Assembly (NCBI RefSeq): GCF_030519355.1
Contig: NZ_JAUMKC010000005.1
Coordinates: forward strand, 186,001-250,000
Source of the DNA: Mucilaginibacter sp. L3T2-6
Lineage (GTDB): Bacteria > Bacteroidota > Bacteroidia > Sphingobacteriales > Sphingobacteriaceae
Reading direction: 5' to 3'
DNA length: 64,000 nt
The position numbers and the translations under genes are program-made. How positions within the stretch are numbered: the stretch's first letter is position 1; each line of letters starts with the position of its first letter. Positions 53,286-62,637 of the stretch are shown one piece after another. The notes beneath the pieces are model-generated. The model saw only the letters and a program-made list of their open reading frames with translations. It was not told the origin of the DNA and searched no databases.

Positions 53286-53687
53286 ATGAATTCAGAACAG
53301 GAAAAAAACAGCCGCAAATTCGATCCGACAAAATCAGAGCTGGAGATATTGCAGGTGCTTTGGGAATACGGCCCGTCTACAGTGCGCTTTGTGAATGATA
53401 AGCTGAATGAGCAAAAGGACGTGAATTACACCTCTACTTTAAAGCTGATGCAGATTATGGTGGATAAGGAGATACTTAAGCGTGATGAAAGCCAGATGAA
53501 ACATGTTTATCACGTGATTGAGGACGAGCAAAAAACCAAAAATCACCTGCTGAATAAGTTTGTAGAGTCGATGTATAAAGGCTCATCAGGCAATTTGGTG
53601 ATGCAGATCCTGGGCAACAACACCCCGTCGAAAGAGGACCTGCGGGCCATAAAGGAATTATTAAACAAGCTGGATAAAGACCAGTAG
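53286..53687 (+). CDS. BlaI/MecI/CopY family repressor
   Basis: 133 residues, winged helix: KSELEILQVLWEYGPSTVR, NYTSTLKLMQIMVDKEIL, then a dimerisation helix. Members repress their own operon until cleaved by the partner M56 protease. The partner gene follows 22 bases later. The start ATG 53286 is 4 bases after the -7 box. Confidence 0.9.
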   Translation: MNSEQEKNSRKFDPTKSELEILQVLWEYGPSTVRFVNDKLNEQKDVNYTSTLKLMQIMVDKEILKRDESQMKHVYHVIEDEQKTKNHLLNKFVESMYKGSSGNLVMQILGNNTPSKEDLRAIKELLNKLDKDQ

Positions 53688-53709
53688 AAAACTCATAAAT
53701 AAACCAAAG

Positions 53710-55644
53710 ATGGAACTAACAGCAACAGGCGGCATATCAGGCGGTCAGCTCATAAAAGCGTTAGGCAACACATTAATGCATTCGTTATGGCAGGGCGTAT
53801 TGCTGGCTATAGCCGCGGGCTTAATCATCAGCCTTACGCGAAAACAAACGGCAGCACTCAGGTATAACCTGTTGCTTACAGCCCTGCTGTTATTTACCGG
53901 TGGGGTTATCATTACCTTTTTATGGCAGCTGCAACCGGCATCCGGCGCGCACGAGGTAACAAACATAACTGCGGCATCGCCTGCTCTTAACGGCGCAGCT
54001 AATGCGCAACCGGTGATTGTATATAATGAAGCAAAACCTGTTTTAACAGCTATGTTGCTGACGTATTTTAACCGGTATTGCAATATGATTGTAATGGTTT
54101 GGTTTTTAATTATTTGTATTAAAAGCATTAAACTGGCGGCCGGTGTGTACGAAGTTTACCAGTTAAGGCGTATTAAAATTACCCCCGTAAGCAAGTATTG
54201 GGAAGATAAATTAGCGCAGCTATCCGCGCAGCTTAAAATAAAACAAGTTATTGATATTGCAGAGTCTGGCATGGCGAAAGTGCCGATGGTGATTGGCCAC
54301 CTTAAGCCTTTGATCCTTATCCCGGTGGGCTTTATTAACGCCCTTACTACGGATGAAGTAGAGGCGATACTGGCGCACGAACTGGCCCATATCCGCCGCC
54401 GCGATTACCTGGTAAATCTGCTGCAAAGCTTTATGGAGATCGTATTCTTTTTCAACCCGGCCGTTTTGTGGATCTCTGAACTGATTAAAGCCGAACGCGA
54501 AAACTGCTGCGACGACATAGCGATAGCCTGCACCAATAGCAAATACGGCTACATACAGGCGCTGTTAAGCTGCCAGGAATATCAGCCTTCCCCCGGCCTC
54601 GGTATGGCTATGGCCGGACAAAAAAGCAACCTGCTCGACAGGGTGAAACGAATAGTAAACAATAACAACCAATCATTAAACATCATGGAAAAAACACTGC
54701 TTACCATAGGTTTGGTAGCTGCCGGTATATGTACAGTTGCATTTTCATCGGCAAAAAAAGAGATTAAGGCTGATCCTATCCACCAAATCGCCGCTAAAAA
54801 GCTAACCAGACCGGCCGTTATAGCCGCCGCTCAACCGATGCTATCAAAAACCGCGGTCAGGGCCGCCCTTTCTGCCGGCAAAAATGCTGTGAATGTATCC
54901 GCTGCCAGCCAGGCGCAACCGGCAGCCGGATTAAACCCATATACACAGCCAAAAGAAGCAGAAGCGCCTGCCGATACCGTAAGAGGCGGGACTTACCTGT
55001 ACAAACCGTCGGATTTTGTTGATGGTACTACGATGAAGGTTATGGCAAGCAAGGACGGCAAAAAACAAACGGCTTACCTTTTTAAACGGGATGGCATTTT
55101 ATACCAGTTTTTTATGAAAGGAACCCATGCCACGGCCGTATACGTTAATGGCGAACAAAAACCGGTGAGCCAGTATCAGTCTAAAATTGATGAATTAATA
55201 GAAGAGTATGACGATATTGCCGCAGCGCCTGTACCCCCGGTTCCGCCGGTAAATGCAATGGAAGCCTTGCAGCCGCCAAAACCTGCGAAAATGGTTCCGC
55301 CAGTGTTGGCAATGCAGCCGCCTGCACCCTTAAAGCCAATGACGGCCGCTTTGGCTATGGCAAAACCAATGCCTCCGATGAAACCGATGCCGCCAATGGC
55401 AATGATAGCTCCAATGAAACCGCTGCCACCGGTTAAAATGGACACCATGTTTACCATAATTACCCAATCGCTTATAAAACAGGGCGTAATTAAAGACAAA
55501 AACGATTATGACTTAGACATCAATAACAAGTATCTGTCGGTTGACGGGGTTAAGCAACCGGAAGAATTACACAAGCAGGTGCTTGATAAGCTAAAGATAA
55601 AGCCGGGCGATAAAGTGAACTGGCATTTCAGCAAGCATGAGTAA
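53710..55644 (+). CDS. BlaR1-type M56 family membrane metallopeptidase
   Basis: 644 residues. Four membrane helices in the first 340 residues, zinc motif HELAH (223-227) and ENCCDDIA as further ligand region. The C-terminal periplasmic part is not a penicillin-binding sensor; it holds a proline/methionine-rich stretch (residues about 510-575, PPMKPMPPM and similar) that may bind metal or protein. In Bacteroidota such pairs respond to signals other than beta-lactams as well; the trigger is unknown. Confidence 0.85.
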   Translation: MELTATGGISGGQLIKALGNTLMHSLWQGVLLAIAAGLIISLTRKQTAALRYNLLLTALLLFTGGVIITFLWQLQPASGAHEVTNITAASPALNGAANAQPVIVYNEAKPVLTAMLLTYFNRYCNMIVMVWFLIICIKSIKLAAGVYEVYQLRRIKITPVSKYWEDKLAQLSAQLKIKQVIDIAESGMAKVPMVIGHLKPLILIPVGFINALTTDEVEAILAHELAHIRRRDYLVNLLQSFMEIVFFFNPAVLWISELIKAERENCCDDIAIACTNSKYGYIQALLSCQEYQPSPGLGMAMAGQKSNLLDRVKRIVNNNNQSLNIMEKTLLTIGLVAAGICTVAFSSAKKEIKADPIHQIAAKKLTRPAVIAAAQPMLSKTAVRAALSAGKNAVNVSAASQAQPAAGLNPYTQPKEAEAPADTVRGGTYLYKPSDFVDGTTMKVMASKDGKKQTAYLFKRDGILYQFFMKGTHATAVYVNGEQKPVSQYQSKIDELIEEYDDIAAAPVPPVPPVNAMEALQPPKPAKMVPPVLAMQPPAPLKPMTAALAMAKPMPPMKPMPPMAMIAPMKPLPPVKMDTMFTIITQSLIKQGVIKDKNDYDLDINNKYLSVDGVKQPEELHKQVLDKLKIKPGDKVNWHFSKHE

Positions 55645-55671
55645 AATAACGTCAAAATAAAAGCATCCACG

Positions 55672-55702
55672 GGGCCGGGCAATTAAGCCTGGCCTTTGTT
55701 TT
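55672..55702 (+). terminator. Terminator of blaI-blaR1 operon
   Basis: Stem GGCCGGGC / GCCTGGCC (one mismatch) with a 6-base loop, followed by TTTGTTTT. Confidence 0.7.
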
Positions 55703-55901
55703 AACAGATTAAATCCGTTGCGTCACGGTATCGCTCTTATACAACAGTTGATAGCGGGGCTACTGCCGCAGCAGCAACCAGAGATACGGCCGCCTGCGTT
55801 CCATAATTTTCCGTATTTTGGGCCGTTTTAGGAAAGCTGTCTTCCGGATTCTCCGTCTTTCGGACTTTACGGGCTTGCGGGCTTTTCGGACTTCTTCAAA
55901 C

Positions 55902-57119
55902 ATGAATCCATACCAACAAAAAAAACGCTGGAAATATTTGTTACTGGTCTTCGCGGTAGTTATTGCCAGCGGCTCCCTGCTTTATACCAGCCACCTGGCA
56001 CGTAACATTGCACGGTCTGAGCGGACACGCGCAGAGGTATGGGCGCTGAGCATGAAGCAGCTTTTACAGTCGGATGATGACGATTTTTTAAGCTATACTT
56101 ATGCTGTTCGGGATAGCCTGAGCGTACCGGCCATTGTTACCAACAGTAAGGGCGAGGTTCAGTTTACCCGTGGACTCGACCCAACTAAAACCCATATTAA
56201 GCTGGAGGCCGAAACCAACAAGGCAAAAACATACGACCCTGAATACTTTAAACGCGAGCTGGCGTATATGAAAGAACAGCATTCGCCAATAAAATATAAA
56301 GTTTACGGAGAGCAGTGGCTGGTTTATTATAAAGACTCGGCCTTGCTTACACAGCTTAAATTCTTCCCGTATATACAGCTTTCGGTGATCGCCATCTTTT
56401 TGCTGATGGCTTATACGGCATTCAGCTCCTCGCGCAAATCGGAGCAGAACCAGGTTTGGGTAGGCCTGGCCAAGGAAACCGCCCACCAGCTTGGCACGCC
56501 AATATCATCGTTAATGGCATGGATCGAACTGATGAAGGAAAAATTCAACGCTACCGACGATGCCCTTATTGCCGAGATGGAGAACGATGTAAAACGCCTC
56601 GAAATAGTAGCCGACCGCTTCTCGAAAATAGGCTCGACGCCTAAATTGGAGGAGCACAAGGTTTACGAGGTAGTAAAGGATTTTGTGGATTATTTTAAAG
56701 TGCGGGTAAGCAAAAACATCAGCTTTGAGCTTAGCGGCAACCCCCATTTACAGGCCGGCCTTAATGTGCCGTTGTTTGATTGGGTACTTGAGAATCTGTT
56801 AAAAAACGCGGTAAACGCCATTGAAGGCAAGGGAAGCATTAAGGTTGATGTTTCGGGCAATAAGATAAAAAAACAGGTTTTTATTGATGTAACCGACACA
56901 GGCAAGGGCATCCCGCGCTCCAAGTTCGATACGGTTTTTCAGCCGGGTTATACCACACGCAAGCGGGGCTGGGGCCTGGGCCTCTCGTTAACCAAAAGAA
57001 TGATAGAGAGCTACCACGGCGGGCAGATATTTGTAAAGGATTCGGAGGTTGGGAAAGGCACAACATTTAGGATTATCTTAAAAAATATACGACATGATAA
57101 ACAGACCAAACGCCGATGA
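55902..57119 (+). CDS. Membrane sensor histidine kinase
   Basis: 405 residues from ATG 55902; the frame is open further upstream but lacks a good start. Membrane helices at residues 12-32 and 155-174 flank a periplasmic region; His194 in KETAHQLGTP is the phosphoacceptor. N-box ENLLKNAVNAIEG, DTGKGIP and GLGLSLTKRM complete the kinase. No response regulator is adjacent, so it is an orphan. It overlaps the DinB gene by 26 bases. Confidence 0.85.
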   Translation: MNPYQQKKRWKYLLLVFAVVIASGSLLYTSHLARNIARSERTRAEVWALSMKQLLQSDDDDFLSYTYAVRDSLSVPAIVTNSKGEVQFTRGLDPTKTHIKLEAETNKAKTYDPEYFKRELAYMKEQHSPIKYKVYGEQWLVYYKDSALLTQLKFFPYIQLSVIAIFLLMAYTAFSSSRKSEQNQVWVGLAKETAHQLGTPISSLMAWIELMKEKFNATDDALIAEMENDVKRLEIVADRFSKIGSTPKLEEHKVYEVVKDFVDYFKVRVSKNISFELSGNPHLQAGLNVPLFDWVLENLLKNAVNAIEGKGSIKVDVSGNKIKKQVFIDVTDTGKGIPRSKFDTVFQPGYTTRKRGWGLGLSLTKRMIESYHGGQIFVKDSEVGKGTTFRIILKNIRHDKQTKRR

Positions 57120-57606
57120 GTACTCGGAGTATGCAGCACGCTACATTAGCCTGGTAGGCAGCGGGCAGATAGTGGACATTCTTGAACAACAAAAAGAAGA
57201 AAGCTACAGGCTATTTACGGGTATAGGCGAGGAAAAATCGAAATATGCCTATGCCGAAGGTAAATGGACGATTAAACAGATGATTGGCCACATGGCAGAT
57301 ACCGAGCGGATATTTGCTTACCGTGCGCTTGTTTTTTCGCATGAGTCTGTTACTCTTCCGGGGTTCGACCAGGACGTTTACATGCAAAAGGCCACTTTTA
57401 ACGACCGGCCGCTTGAAGATTTGGTAAATGAATTTAAAACAGTACGCGAGGCCAGCATTTACCTGTTTAAGTGGATGACCGATGAACAATCCAAACAGAA
57501 AGGAATCGCCAGCGGGAGCCCGTTTTCACCGAGAGCTTATGCTTACATGATAGCCGGTCATGAGCTGTATCATTGGAATGTGCTTAAGGAACGGTATGGG
57601 ATATAG
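57094..57606 (+). CDS. DinB family protein
   Basis: 170 residues, four-helix DinB_2 fold: WTIKQMIGHMADTERIFAYRAL and a C-terminal AGHELYHWNVLKERY supply the metal-binding histidines. Such proteins are linked to thiol transfer or stress responses; here the partner is unknown. It overlaps the kinase gene and is probably co-translated with it. Confidence 0.8.
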   Translation: MINRPNADEYSEYAARYISLVGSGQIVDILEQQKEESYRLFTGIGEEKSKYAYAEGKWTIKQMIGHMADTERIFAYRALVFSHESVTLPGFDQDVYMQKATFNDRPLEDLVNEFKTVREASIYLFKWMTDEQSKQKGIASGSPFSPRAYAYMIAGHELYHWNVLKERYGI

Positions 57607-57610
57607 CTTT

Positions 57611-57757
57611 TTGAGTTGATTGAGTTGGATTAAGTTATCACGGAGAGCGGGATCGCCTTAGCCGGTAACAGCGAAACGTTTCAGACGCCCCGCTGCTACA
57701 CTTAAATCATTCGTTGGGTTTACTTTAACTTAATCAACCTAATCCAACTTAATCAAC
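57611..57757. repeat. Inverted-repeat element between convergent genes
   Basis: Left arm 57611-57636 and right arm 57727-57757 share a 17 of 18 inverted match (TTGATTGAGTTGGATTA and its complement), with about 90 bases between. The element fills the gap between the DinB and DUF6249 genes and contains no ORF. Confidence 0.6.
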
Positions 57758-57766
57758 CGCTACAAA

Positions 57767-58159
57767 TTACTCTTCCAGTTTATTCCCGCCATTTTTATCC
57801 GACTCTTTCTTTTCCATCAGGAAAGAAACGAACAGGCCTGCGCCGCCAAATATGGCTATCAGGGCAAAGTAGATGGCAACATTGCCGTCGTTATCGAAGT
57901 CGTTAGCCATGTGCTTGAATACTGTATGGTCTAACAAGTAGGAGAAGAACAGTCCAGCGCCTGCACCTATCAATAAAAGGCCCCATTTTAACGTTTGAAA
58001 AGGCGCCGATTGCGGCTTATACCGGCGTGGGTCCATTCCGCGCTCGATCATCGCCATTCTTTCTCTTTTGGCCAAATAAACTATGCCAAAAATCATTGCA
58101 AAAAGGGCGGTTGGAATTATTATGCCTGCCATTACCCCAAGTTCTCCGGTTCTGTCCAT
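57767..58159 (-). CDS. DUF6249-like membrane protein
   Basis: 130 residues with three likely membrane helices (IIIPTALFAMIFGIVYL, WGLLLIGAGAGLFFSYLL, YFALIAIFGGAGLFVSFLM) and the loop RMAMIERGMDPRRYKP, typical of DUF6249. Function unknown; the family is common in Bacteroidota. Confidence 0.7.
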   Translation of the reverse strand: MDRTGELGVMAGIIIPTALFAMIFGIVYLAKRERMAMIERGMDPRRYKPQSAPFQTLKWGLLLIGAGAGLFFSYLLDHTVFKHMANDFDNDGNVAIYFALIAIFGGAGLFVSFLMEKKESDKNGGNKLEE

Positions 58160-58373
58160 GATGTTTTATGTTTTAAGTTAATAAAGTGCTTATTTATTTC
58201 ACCGTCCATCGGTGTATTTGTAGGTTATGACCACATTTTTTTTGAGGAGGTTACAGTTAATTTGAAAAAAGTTGTAATAGTTGTAATCGTTGCAGTGATC
58301 CGGTTGCCTGCAACGGTTGTATAGTTTTGGATATTGTAGTTATTGTGCTGATTAAGAATCTTTTACAACGACT

Positions 58374-58398
58374 AGCCGGTAACGGCAAACAGCCGGCT
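58374..58398. other. Hairpin TAGCCGG..CCGGCTA
   Basis: 7-bp stem with an 11-base loop just upstream of the -33 box at 58410. A related TAGCCGGTAAC string is in the 57611 element. Confidence 0.45.
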
Positions 58399-58409
58399 AA
58401 AGGGTAAGA

Positions 58410-58440
58410 TTTGGCCTTAATGAAAAAATTCCTACCTTTG
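58410..58440 (+). promoter_or_regulatory. Promoter of O-methyltransferase gene
   Basis: TTTG at 58410-58413, a 19-base spacer and TACCTTTG at 58433-58440: a full match to the Bacteroidota consensus, 5 bases before the ATG. Confidence 0.85.
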
Positions 58441-58445
58441 CCGCC

Positions 58446-59084
58446 ATGGAAATTTTGGATGCTACACTCCAAACGTACCTGGATGCCCACTGTGAACCCG
58501 AGCCCGAAGCGCTTCAGTTCATCAACCGGGAAACCTACTTAAAGGTGCTGCGGCCGCATATGCTGTCGGGGCATTACCAGGGGCGGGTGCTTAGTTTCCT
58601 CAGCAAGATGGTGCAGCCCAAGCACATCCTGGAGGTGGGCACCTTTACCGGTTATGCCACCATCTGCCTGGCCGAAGGCTTAACCGAAGACGGCGAAATC
58701 CATACCATAGAAGTGAACCGCGAGCTGGAAGAGATGCTCAATTCACATTTTAAGCTAACAAGTGTTGGCAAAAAAATAAAACAGCATTTTGGCGATGCTA
58801 CAGCTATAATTCCGGTTTTACCGGTTGATAGCTGGGATTTGGTGTTTATTGATGCTGATAAAAAGAATAATTATACCTATTTTCAACTCGTAATAGATAA
58901 AGTAAGACCAGGAGGTTTAATAATAATTGACAACGTGTTGTGGAAAGGCAAGGTGTATGGCGACGAAAAAGATGCCGACACGGAGCTTATCCGGCAACTA
59001 AATGACCAAATTTCCGTAGACAGCCGCGTAGAAAAAATGATTTTGCCCGTGCGTGATGGATTGCTGGTCATCAGAAAAAAGTAG
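58446..59084 (+). CDS. SAM-dependent O-methyltransferase
   Basis: 212 residues, class of catechol/caffeoyl-CoA methyltransferases. SAM motif LEVGTFTGYATICLA, acidic HTIEVNREL, metal-binding FIDADKKNNY and IIIDNVLWKGKVY. Cation-dependent methyl transfer to a small catechol-like substrate is likely; substrate unknown. It lies 3 bases before the glucosaminidase gene. Confidence 0.85.
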   Translation: MEILDATLQTYLDAHCEPEPEALQFINRETYLKVLRPHMLSGHYQGRVLSFLSKMVQPKHILEVGTFTGYATICLAEGLTEDGEIHTIEVNRELEEMLNSHFKLTSVGKKIKQHFGDATAIIPVLPVDSWDLVFIDADKKNNYTYFQLVIDKVRPGGLIIIDNVLWKGKVYGDEKDADTELIRQLNDQISVDSRVEKMILPVRDGLLVIRKK

Positions 59085-59087
59085 ATT

Positions 59088-59639
59088 ATGAAAAAACTCG
59101 TACTAATTACAGCGTTGCTGGGCACAGCATTAATGGCTGCTGCACAAAAGAACACCCCAAAATCATACGTAGAACAGCATAAGGATGATGCGATCCGCAT
59201 TATGCACCAAACCGGTGTGCCTGCAAGCATAGTATTGGGTGTGGCTATGCATGAGTCGGGTTGCGGTAACAGCAAGCTGGCGCAAAAACTGAATAACCAG
59301 TTTGGCGTTAAAGGCGGCGGCGGAGCTGTTTACTACGATAAACACAACAAGCCTGTAAAAACCAAATACAAACGTTATGAGTCCGTACTGGAGTCGTTCC
59401 AGGATTTTGCCCGCATCATGACAGAGCGCAGCGAATTCCGCGGCCTTGCAGATAAGTTCAGCCATTTTGATTACATGGGCTGGGCAAAAGGCATCCAGAA
59501 ACGCGGCTATTGCAGCAGCCATACCTGGGCATCGCAGGTAATGGGTATCATCAAAAAATATCAGCTTTATAATTTCGATGAAAATCCGGCCACTGCCGAA
59601 AACGAGCCAAACCAGGCCGAGATTGCACAAAATCGTTAA
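59088..59639 (+). CDS. Exported glucosaminidase-domain protein
   Basis: 183 residues. Signal peptide MKKLVLITALLGTALMAAAQ, then a single FlgJ/LytG-type glucosaminidase domain with Glu56 in GVAMHESGCGNSKLA and FGVKGG. It probably hydrolyses the glycan strands of peptidoglycan in the periplasm. A paralogue follows 101 bases downstream. Confidence 0.85.
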   Translation: MKKLVLITALLGTALMAAAQKNTPKSYVEQHKDDAIRIMHQTGVPASIVLGVAMHESGCGNSKLAQKLNNQFGVKGGGGAVYYDKHNKPVKTKYKRYESVLESFQDFARIMTERSEFRGLADKFSHFDYMGWAKGIQKRGYCSSHTWASQVMGIIKKYQLYNFDENPATAENEPNQAEIAQNR

Positions 59640-59740
59640 AAATCAGCATAAAGCGAAACCTGCTTATCTACAATTGCGTTATAAGTCACTAATTGCAGCC
59701 GGGGCAAACCGGGCTGGTTGATATTGATTTATTATTGAAG

Positions 59741-60571
59741 ATGAGGAAGATCATATACGTATGGATGGGGTTGCTTTTGATAACGGCATGCTCGGCACGC
59801 AAAGGGGCAACCAAAGATAAAATTGCGCGAAAGAATAACCGCAGCATTCAGCAATTGCGCGGCGATGCGGCCAACTACACCCCCATAACTTCGTTACAGT
59901 ATATTGAACGCTATAAGGACATTGCCATAAAGGAAATGAACCTGTATGGCATACCTGCAAGCATAACCCTTGCCCAGGGCCTGTTTGAAAGCGGCAGCGG
60001 CAATGGCGACCTGGCCCGTTATGCCAATAATCATTTCGGCATAAAAACGTCGCCAGCATGGACGGGCAAAGTGTATTATAAAGACGATGATAACCACAAC
60101 GACAGCTTCCGCGTTTACGACAGGCCGGAAGATTCGTTCCGCGACCATTCCCTTTTCCTCCAAAAGAAAAATTACGCACACCTTTTCGAGCTTGATAAAA
60201 ATGATTACAAAGGCTGGGCCTACGGATTAAAAAAAGGCGGTTATGCCACTAACCCCAAATATCCGCAGCTGCTGATCGGCATTATTGAAAAATATAACCT
60301 CGACAGGTTTGACAGCCCGGAAGGCAGCGAGGTAGCCAAAATAAAACGTGTAGACAAAGTATTTACTACGATAGATAAAAAGGAAGATAAAGCAATAAAC
60401 GATTCAATACAAAACCCGCCTGTCGCTGCAAAATTTTATACCATTAAGCGCGGCGACACTTTGTACAATATTTCCAAACGCTTTAATGTTGATATTGACA
60501 GCCTGAAAGCGATGAACAACCTTGACGGCAATAATATTAAGATAGGGCAAAAGATAATGCTGACGAAATAG
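59741..60571 (+). CDS. Glucosaminidase-LysM lipoprotein
   Basis: 276 residues from ATG 59741. Signal with lipobox LLITACS (Cys17), glucosaminidase domain with Glu83 in AQGLFESGSGNGDLA and NHFGIKT, and a C-terminal LysM domain (residues about 231-275, YTIKRGDTLYNISKRFNV). Compared with the upstream paralogue it gained a lipid anchor and LysM. Cell-wall remodelling, probably at the outer membrane. Confidence 0.9.
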   Translation: MRKIIYVWMGLLLITACSARKGATKDKIARKNNRSIQQLRGDAANYTPITSLQYIERYKDIAIKEMNLYGIPASITLAQGLFESGSGNGDLARYANNHFGIKTSPAWTGKVYYKDDDNHNDSFRVYDRPEDSFRDHSLFLQKKNYAHLFELDKNDYKGWAYGLKKGGYATNPKYPQLLIGIIEKYNLDRFDSPEGSEVAKIKRVDKVFTTIDKKEDKAINDSIQNPPVAAKFYTIKRGDTLYNISKRFNVDIDSLKAMNNLDGNNIKIGQKIMLTK

Positions 60572-60596
60572 CGTAATATTAATACACTTTTTGGCC

Positions 60597-61877
60597 TTAC
60601 ACCGCCTGTAAAGGATGCTCCTGATCCTTTAAGATCATATCCTGTTCCTTCTTCAGTTTCTCCCGGCGCAGGTAACGCCAGTGCAGGCCGCCTATTGCTA
60701 AAGCAGCAACTCCCTCGAACAATAAGGTATCGGATGCGCCGATAAAGTGCGACACAAAGCCTACGAGTAAACCGCCCAGTGGCTGCATACCAAAAAAGGC
60801 CATGGCATAAAAGCTGATGACCCGGCCGCGCATATCGGGCGCTACGGTAGTTTGTATCAGCGTATTGCTTACCGTAATCTGCGACATCATGCCAAAACCG
60901 GCTATGGTTGCAAAAGCCAGGGCCAGCCCATAATGATGCTCGTGAGAGAATAATATAAGCCCTGCACCAAATACCAGCGTGTTGATAAACAGGATTTTTT
61001 TAAGATTTGCGCCAGCCTTTTGCGATGCCAGGAATATGGCGCCCAAAAAGGCACCCAACCCTATAAAACTGTCGATAACGCCAAATGTAGAGGCTGTTCC
61101 GTTAAAAACGTCTTTGGCATAATAGGCTATCAGTGTGTTAAACGGTAAAACCATCAGGCTGATCAAGCCGAGCATCATTAATATAAATGCGATCGACGGC
61201 GTACGTTTGAGATAAGATAAGCCTTCTTTCAATTCGCCGAATACGTTTTTGGGATGTTCTTTCCGTTGATAGGCGGGCAGCTTCATCATGAGCAATGAGC
61301 AAATTACCGCCACAAAGCTTAATGCGTTAAACAAAAAGCAAACGCCATCGCCCAGGGCTTCCAGCACCAGTCCCGCCAATGCGGGCCCCACAATACGCGA
61401 AAGGTTTACCATCGATGAATTTAGAGCCAGCGCATTCGGCAGATCGTTCTTATCGTTCACCATCTCATAAACCAGCGCCTGCCGTGCCGGCACATCGAAA
61501 GCATTGATTATACCGAGCATAACGCTTAAGCCTAATATCTCCCAGACCTGGTAATGATTGAACAATATCAGTATCGCCAGCAACCCTGCCTGTACCAGCG
61601 AGGCGATCTGTGTAATGAGCAACACCTTATAGCGGTTGTACCTGTCGGACACTACGCCGCCAATAAGCGAAAATAAAAAAGAGGGGAATAAACTTGCAAA
61701 GAGTGTTACCCCGAGCATCAGGGTAGAATGTGTTAAAGAATAAATCACCCAGCTTACTGCCGTCTTCTGCATCCAGGTACCGATAAGCGATACAGATTGC
61801 CCGGCAAAATATAACCTGTAATTGCGGCTTTTAAAGGCAGCGAATGTTCTGAATGATTTAATAGTTTGTGTTGTCAT
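60597..61877 (-). CDS. MFS exporter (MFS_3 / EntS-like)
   Basis: 426 residues, 12 helices. FRTFAAFKSRNYRLYFAGQSVSLIGTWMQ at the start and GGVVSDRYNRYKVLLI are typical of the EntS/MFS_3 branch. Substrate unknown; members export siderophores or drugs. The MarR regulator gene lies upstream on the same strand with an 83-base gap. Confidence 0.85.
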   Translation of the reverse strand: MTTQTIKSFRTFAAFKSRNYRLYFAGQSVSLIGTWMQKTAVSWVIYSLTHSTLMLGVTLFASLFPSFLFSLIGGVVSDRYNRYKVLLITQIASLVQAGLLAILILFNHYQVWEILGLSVMLGIINAFDVPARQALVYEMVNDKNDLPNALALNSSMVNLSRIVGPALAGLVLEALGDGVCFLFNALSFVAVICSLLMMKLPAYQRKEHPKNVFGELKEGLSYLKRTPSIAFILMMLGLISLMVLPFNTLIAYYAKDVFNGTASTFGVIDSFIGLGAFLGAIFLASQKAGANLKKILFINTLVFGAGLILFSHEHHYGLALAFATIAGFGMMSQITVSNTLIQTTVAPDMRGRVISFYAMAFFGMQPLGGLLVGFVSHFIGASDTLLFEGVAALAIGGLHWRYLRREKLKKEQDMILKDQEHPLQAV

Positions 61878-61960
61878 TTATTCCTTCCCTCGTATCGTTT
61901 CATTAAAAAGAACCGTAGGTTCAATATGATTGGAGCGCCTGATGTAAATCTGCATTTGTA

Positions 61961-62395
61961 TCAAGCCGCAATAATCTTACCTAATGGCGCCAGCATTTTT
62001 CTTAATAAATCCTGCTCTTCCGGCGTACATGCCCTGGTTATAGCGTTTGCCAGCCACTCATCACGCTCATGCCTGAACTGCAGCAATGTTTGTTCACCAA
62101 GTTCCGACAGCGATATATTTACTTTCCGGCCGTCCGTCTCTGAAGCTGTGCGGGTAACGTACCCTAATTCAGACAAATGGTTTAACACCTGTGACATGGA
62201 TTGGTTGGTGATCATCTCGTTAGCGGCCAGTTCGCTCGGCAGCATGGCCTTGTTTTGATAAAGCTGCGACATGGTCGACCGCTCTGTCAGCGAAAGTTGC
62301 CGCCCGGTAGGCGATTCCTTGCGGAGCTTTTTTACCAGCCGCGTGATAGCACTCCGGAGATCTGAAGCCAATTGAATGTCAATACCGGTTTCCAT
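61961..62395 (-). CDS. MarR family transcriptional regulator
   Basis: 144 residues. Winged HTH: LSLTERSTMSQLY, ELAANEMITNQSMSQVLNHL, wing VTRTASETDGRKVNISL. Likely controls itself and the MFS exporter downstream, the classic MarR-exporter pair. Ligand unknown. Confidence 0.85.
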   Translation of the reverse strand: METGIDIQLASDLRSAITRLVKKLRKESPTGRQLSLTERSTMSQLYQNKAMLPSELAANEMITNQSMSQVLNHLSELGYVTRTASETDGRKVNISLSELGEQTLLQFRHERDEWLANAITRACTPEEQDLLRKMLAPLGKIIAA

Positions 62396-62637
62396 ATTTA
62401 TTAAGTTAAACTAATAAGTTTACCTTACAAATATCGTTAACTTGATAAACATGACCGTCATTCAATTGTAAGTGTTTCGCCGGACTAACGGCCCCAGTAA
62501 TCCCGCCCTGTTTAGAGTGCCTGTTTAAACAAACCGGTAGGCTGCCGCTTATTTTCAGTCGCAAAATTTTCCTAATTTCCCGCTGTATTAATTTGCGCAT
62601 CTTTACGTTAAATATGCTGCAGATTTTGCGCTGAAAT

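Noticed and set aside
62406-62600. 64-aa minus-strand ORF between MarR and DUF4175-like genes
   Set aside because: Basic, low-complexity composition, no start context, no family; it covers the promoter region of the DUF4175-like gene and is probably spurious.
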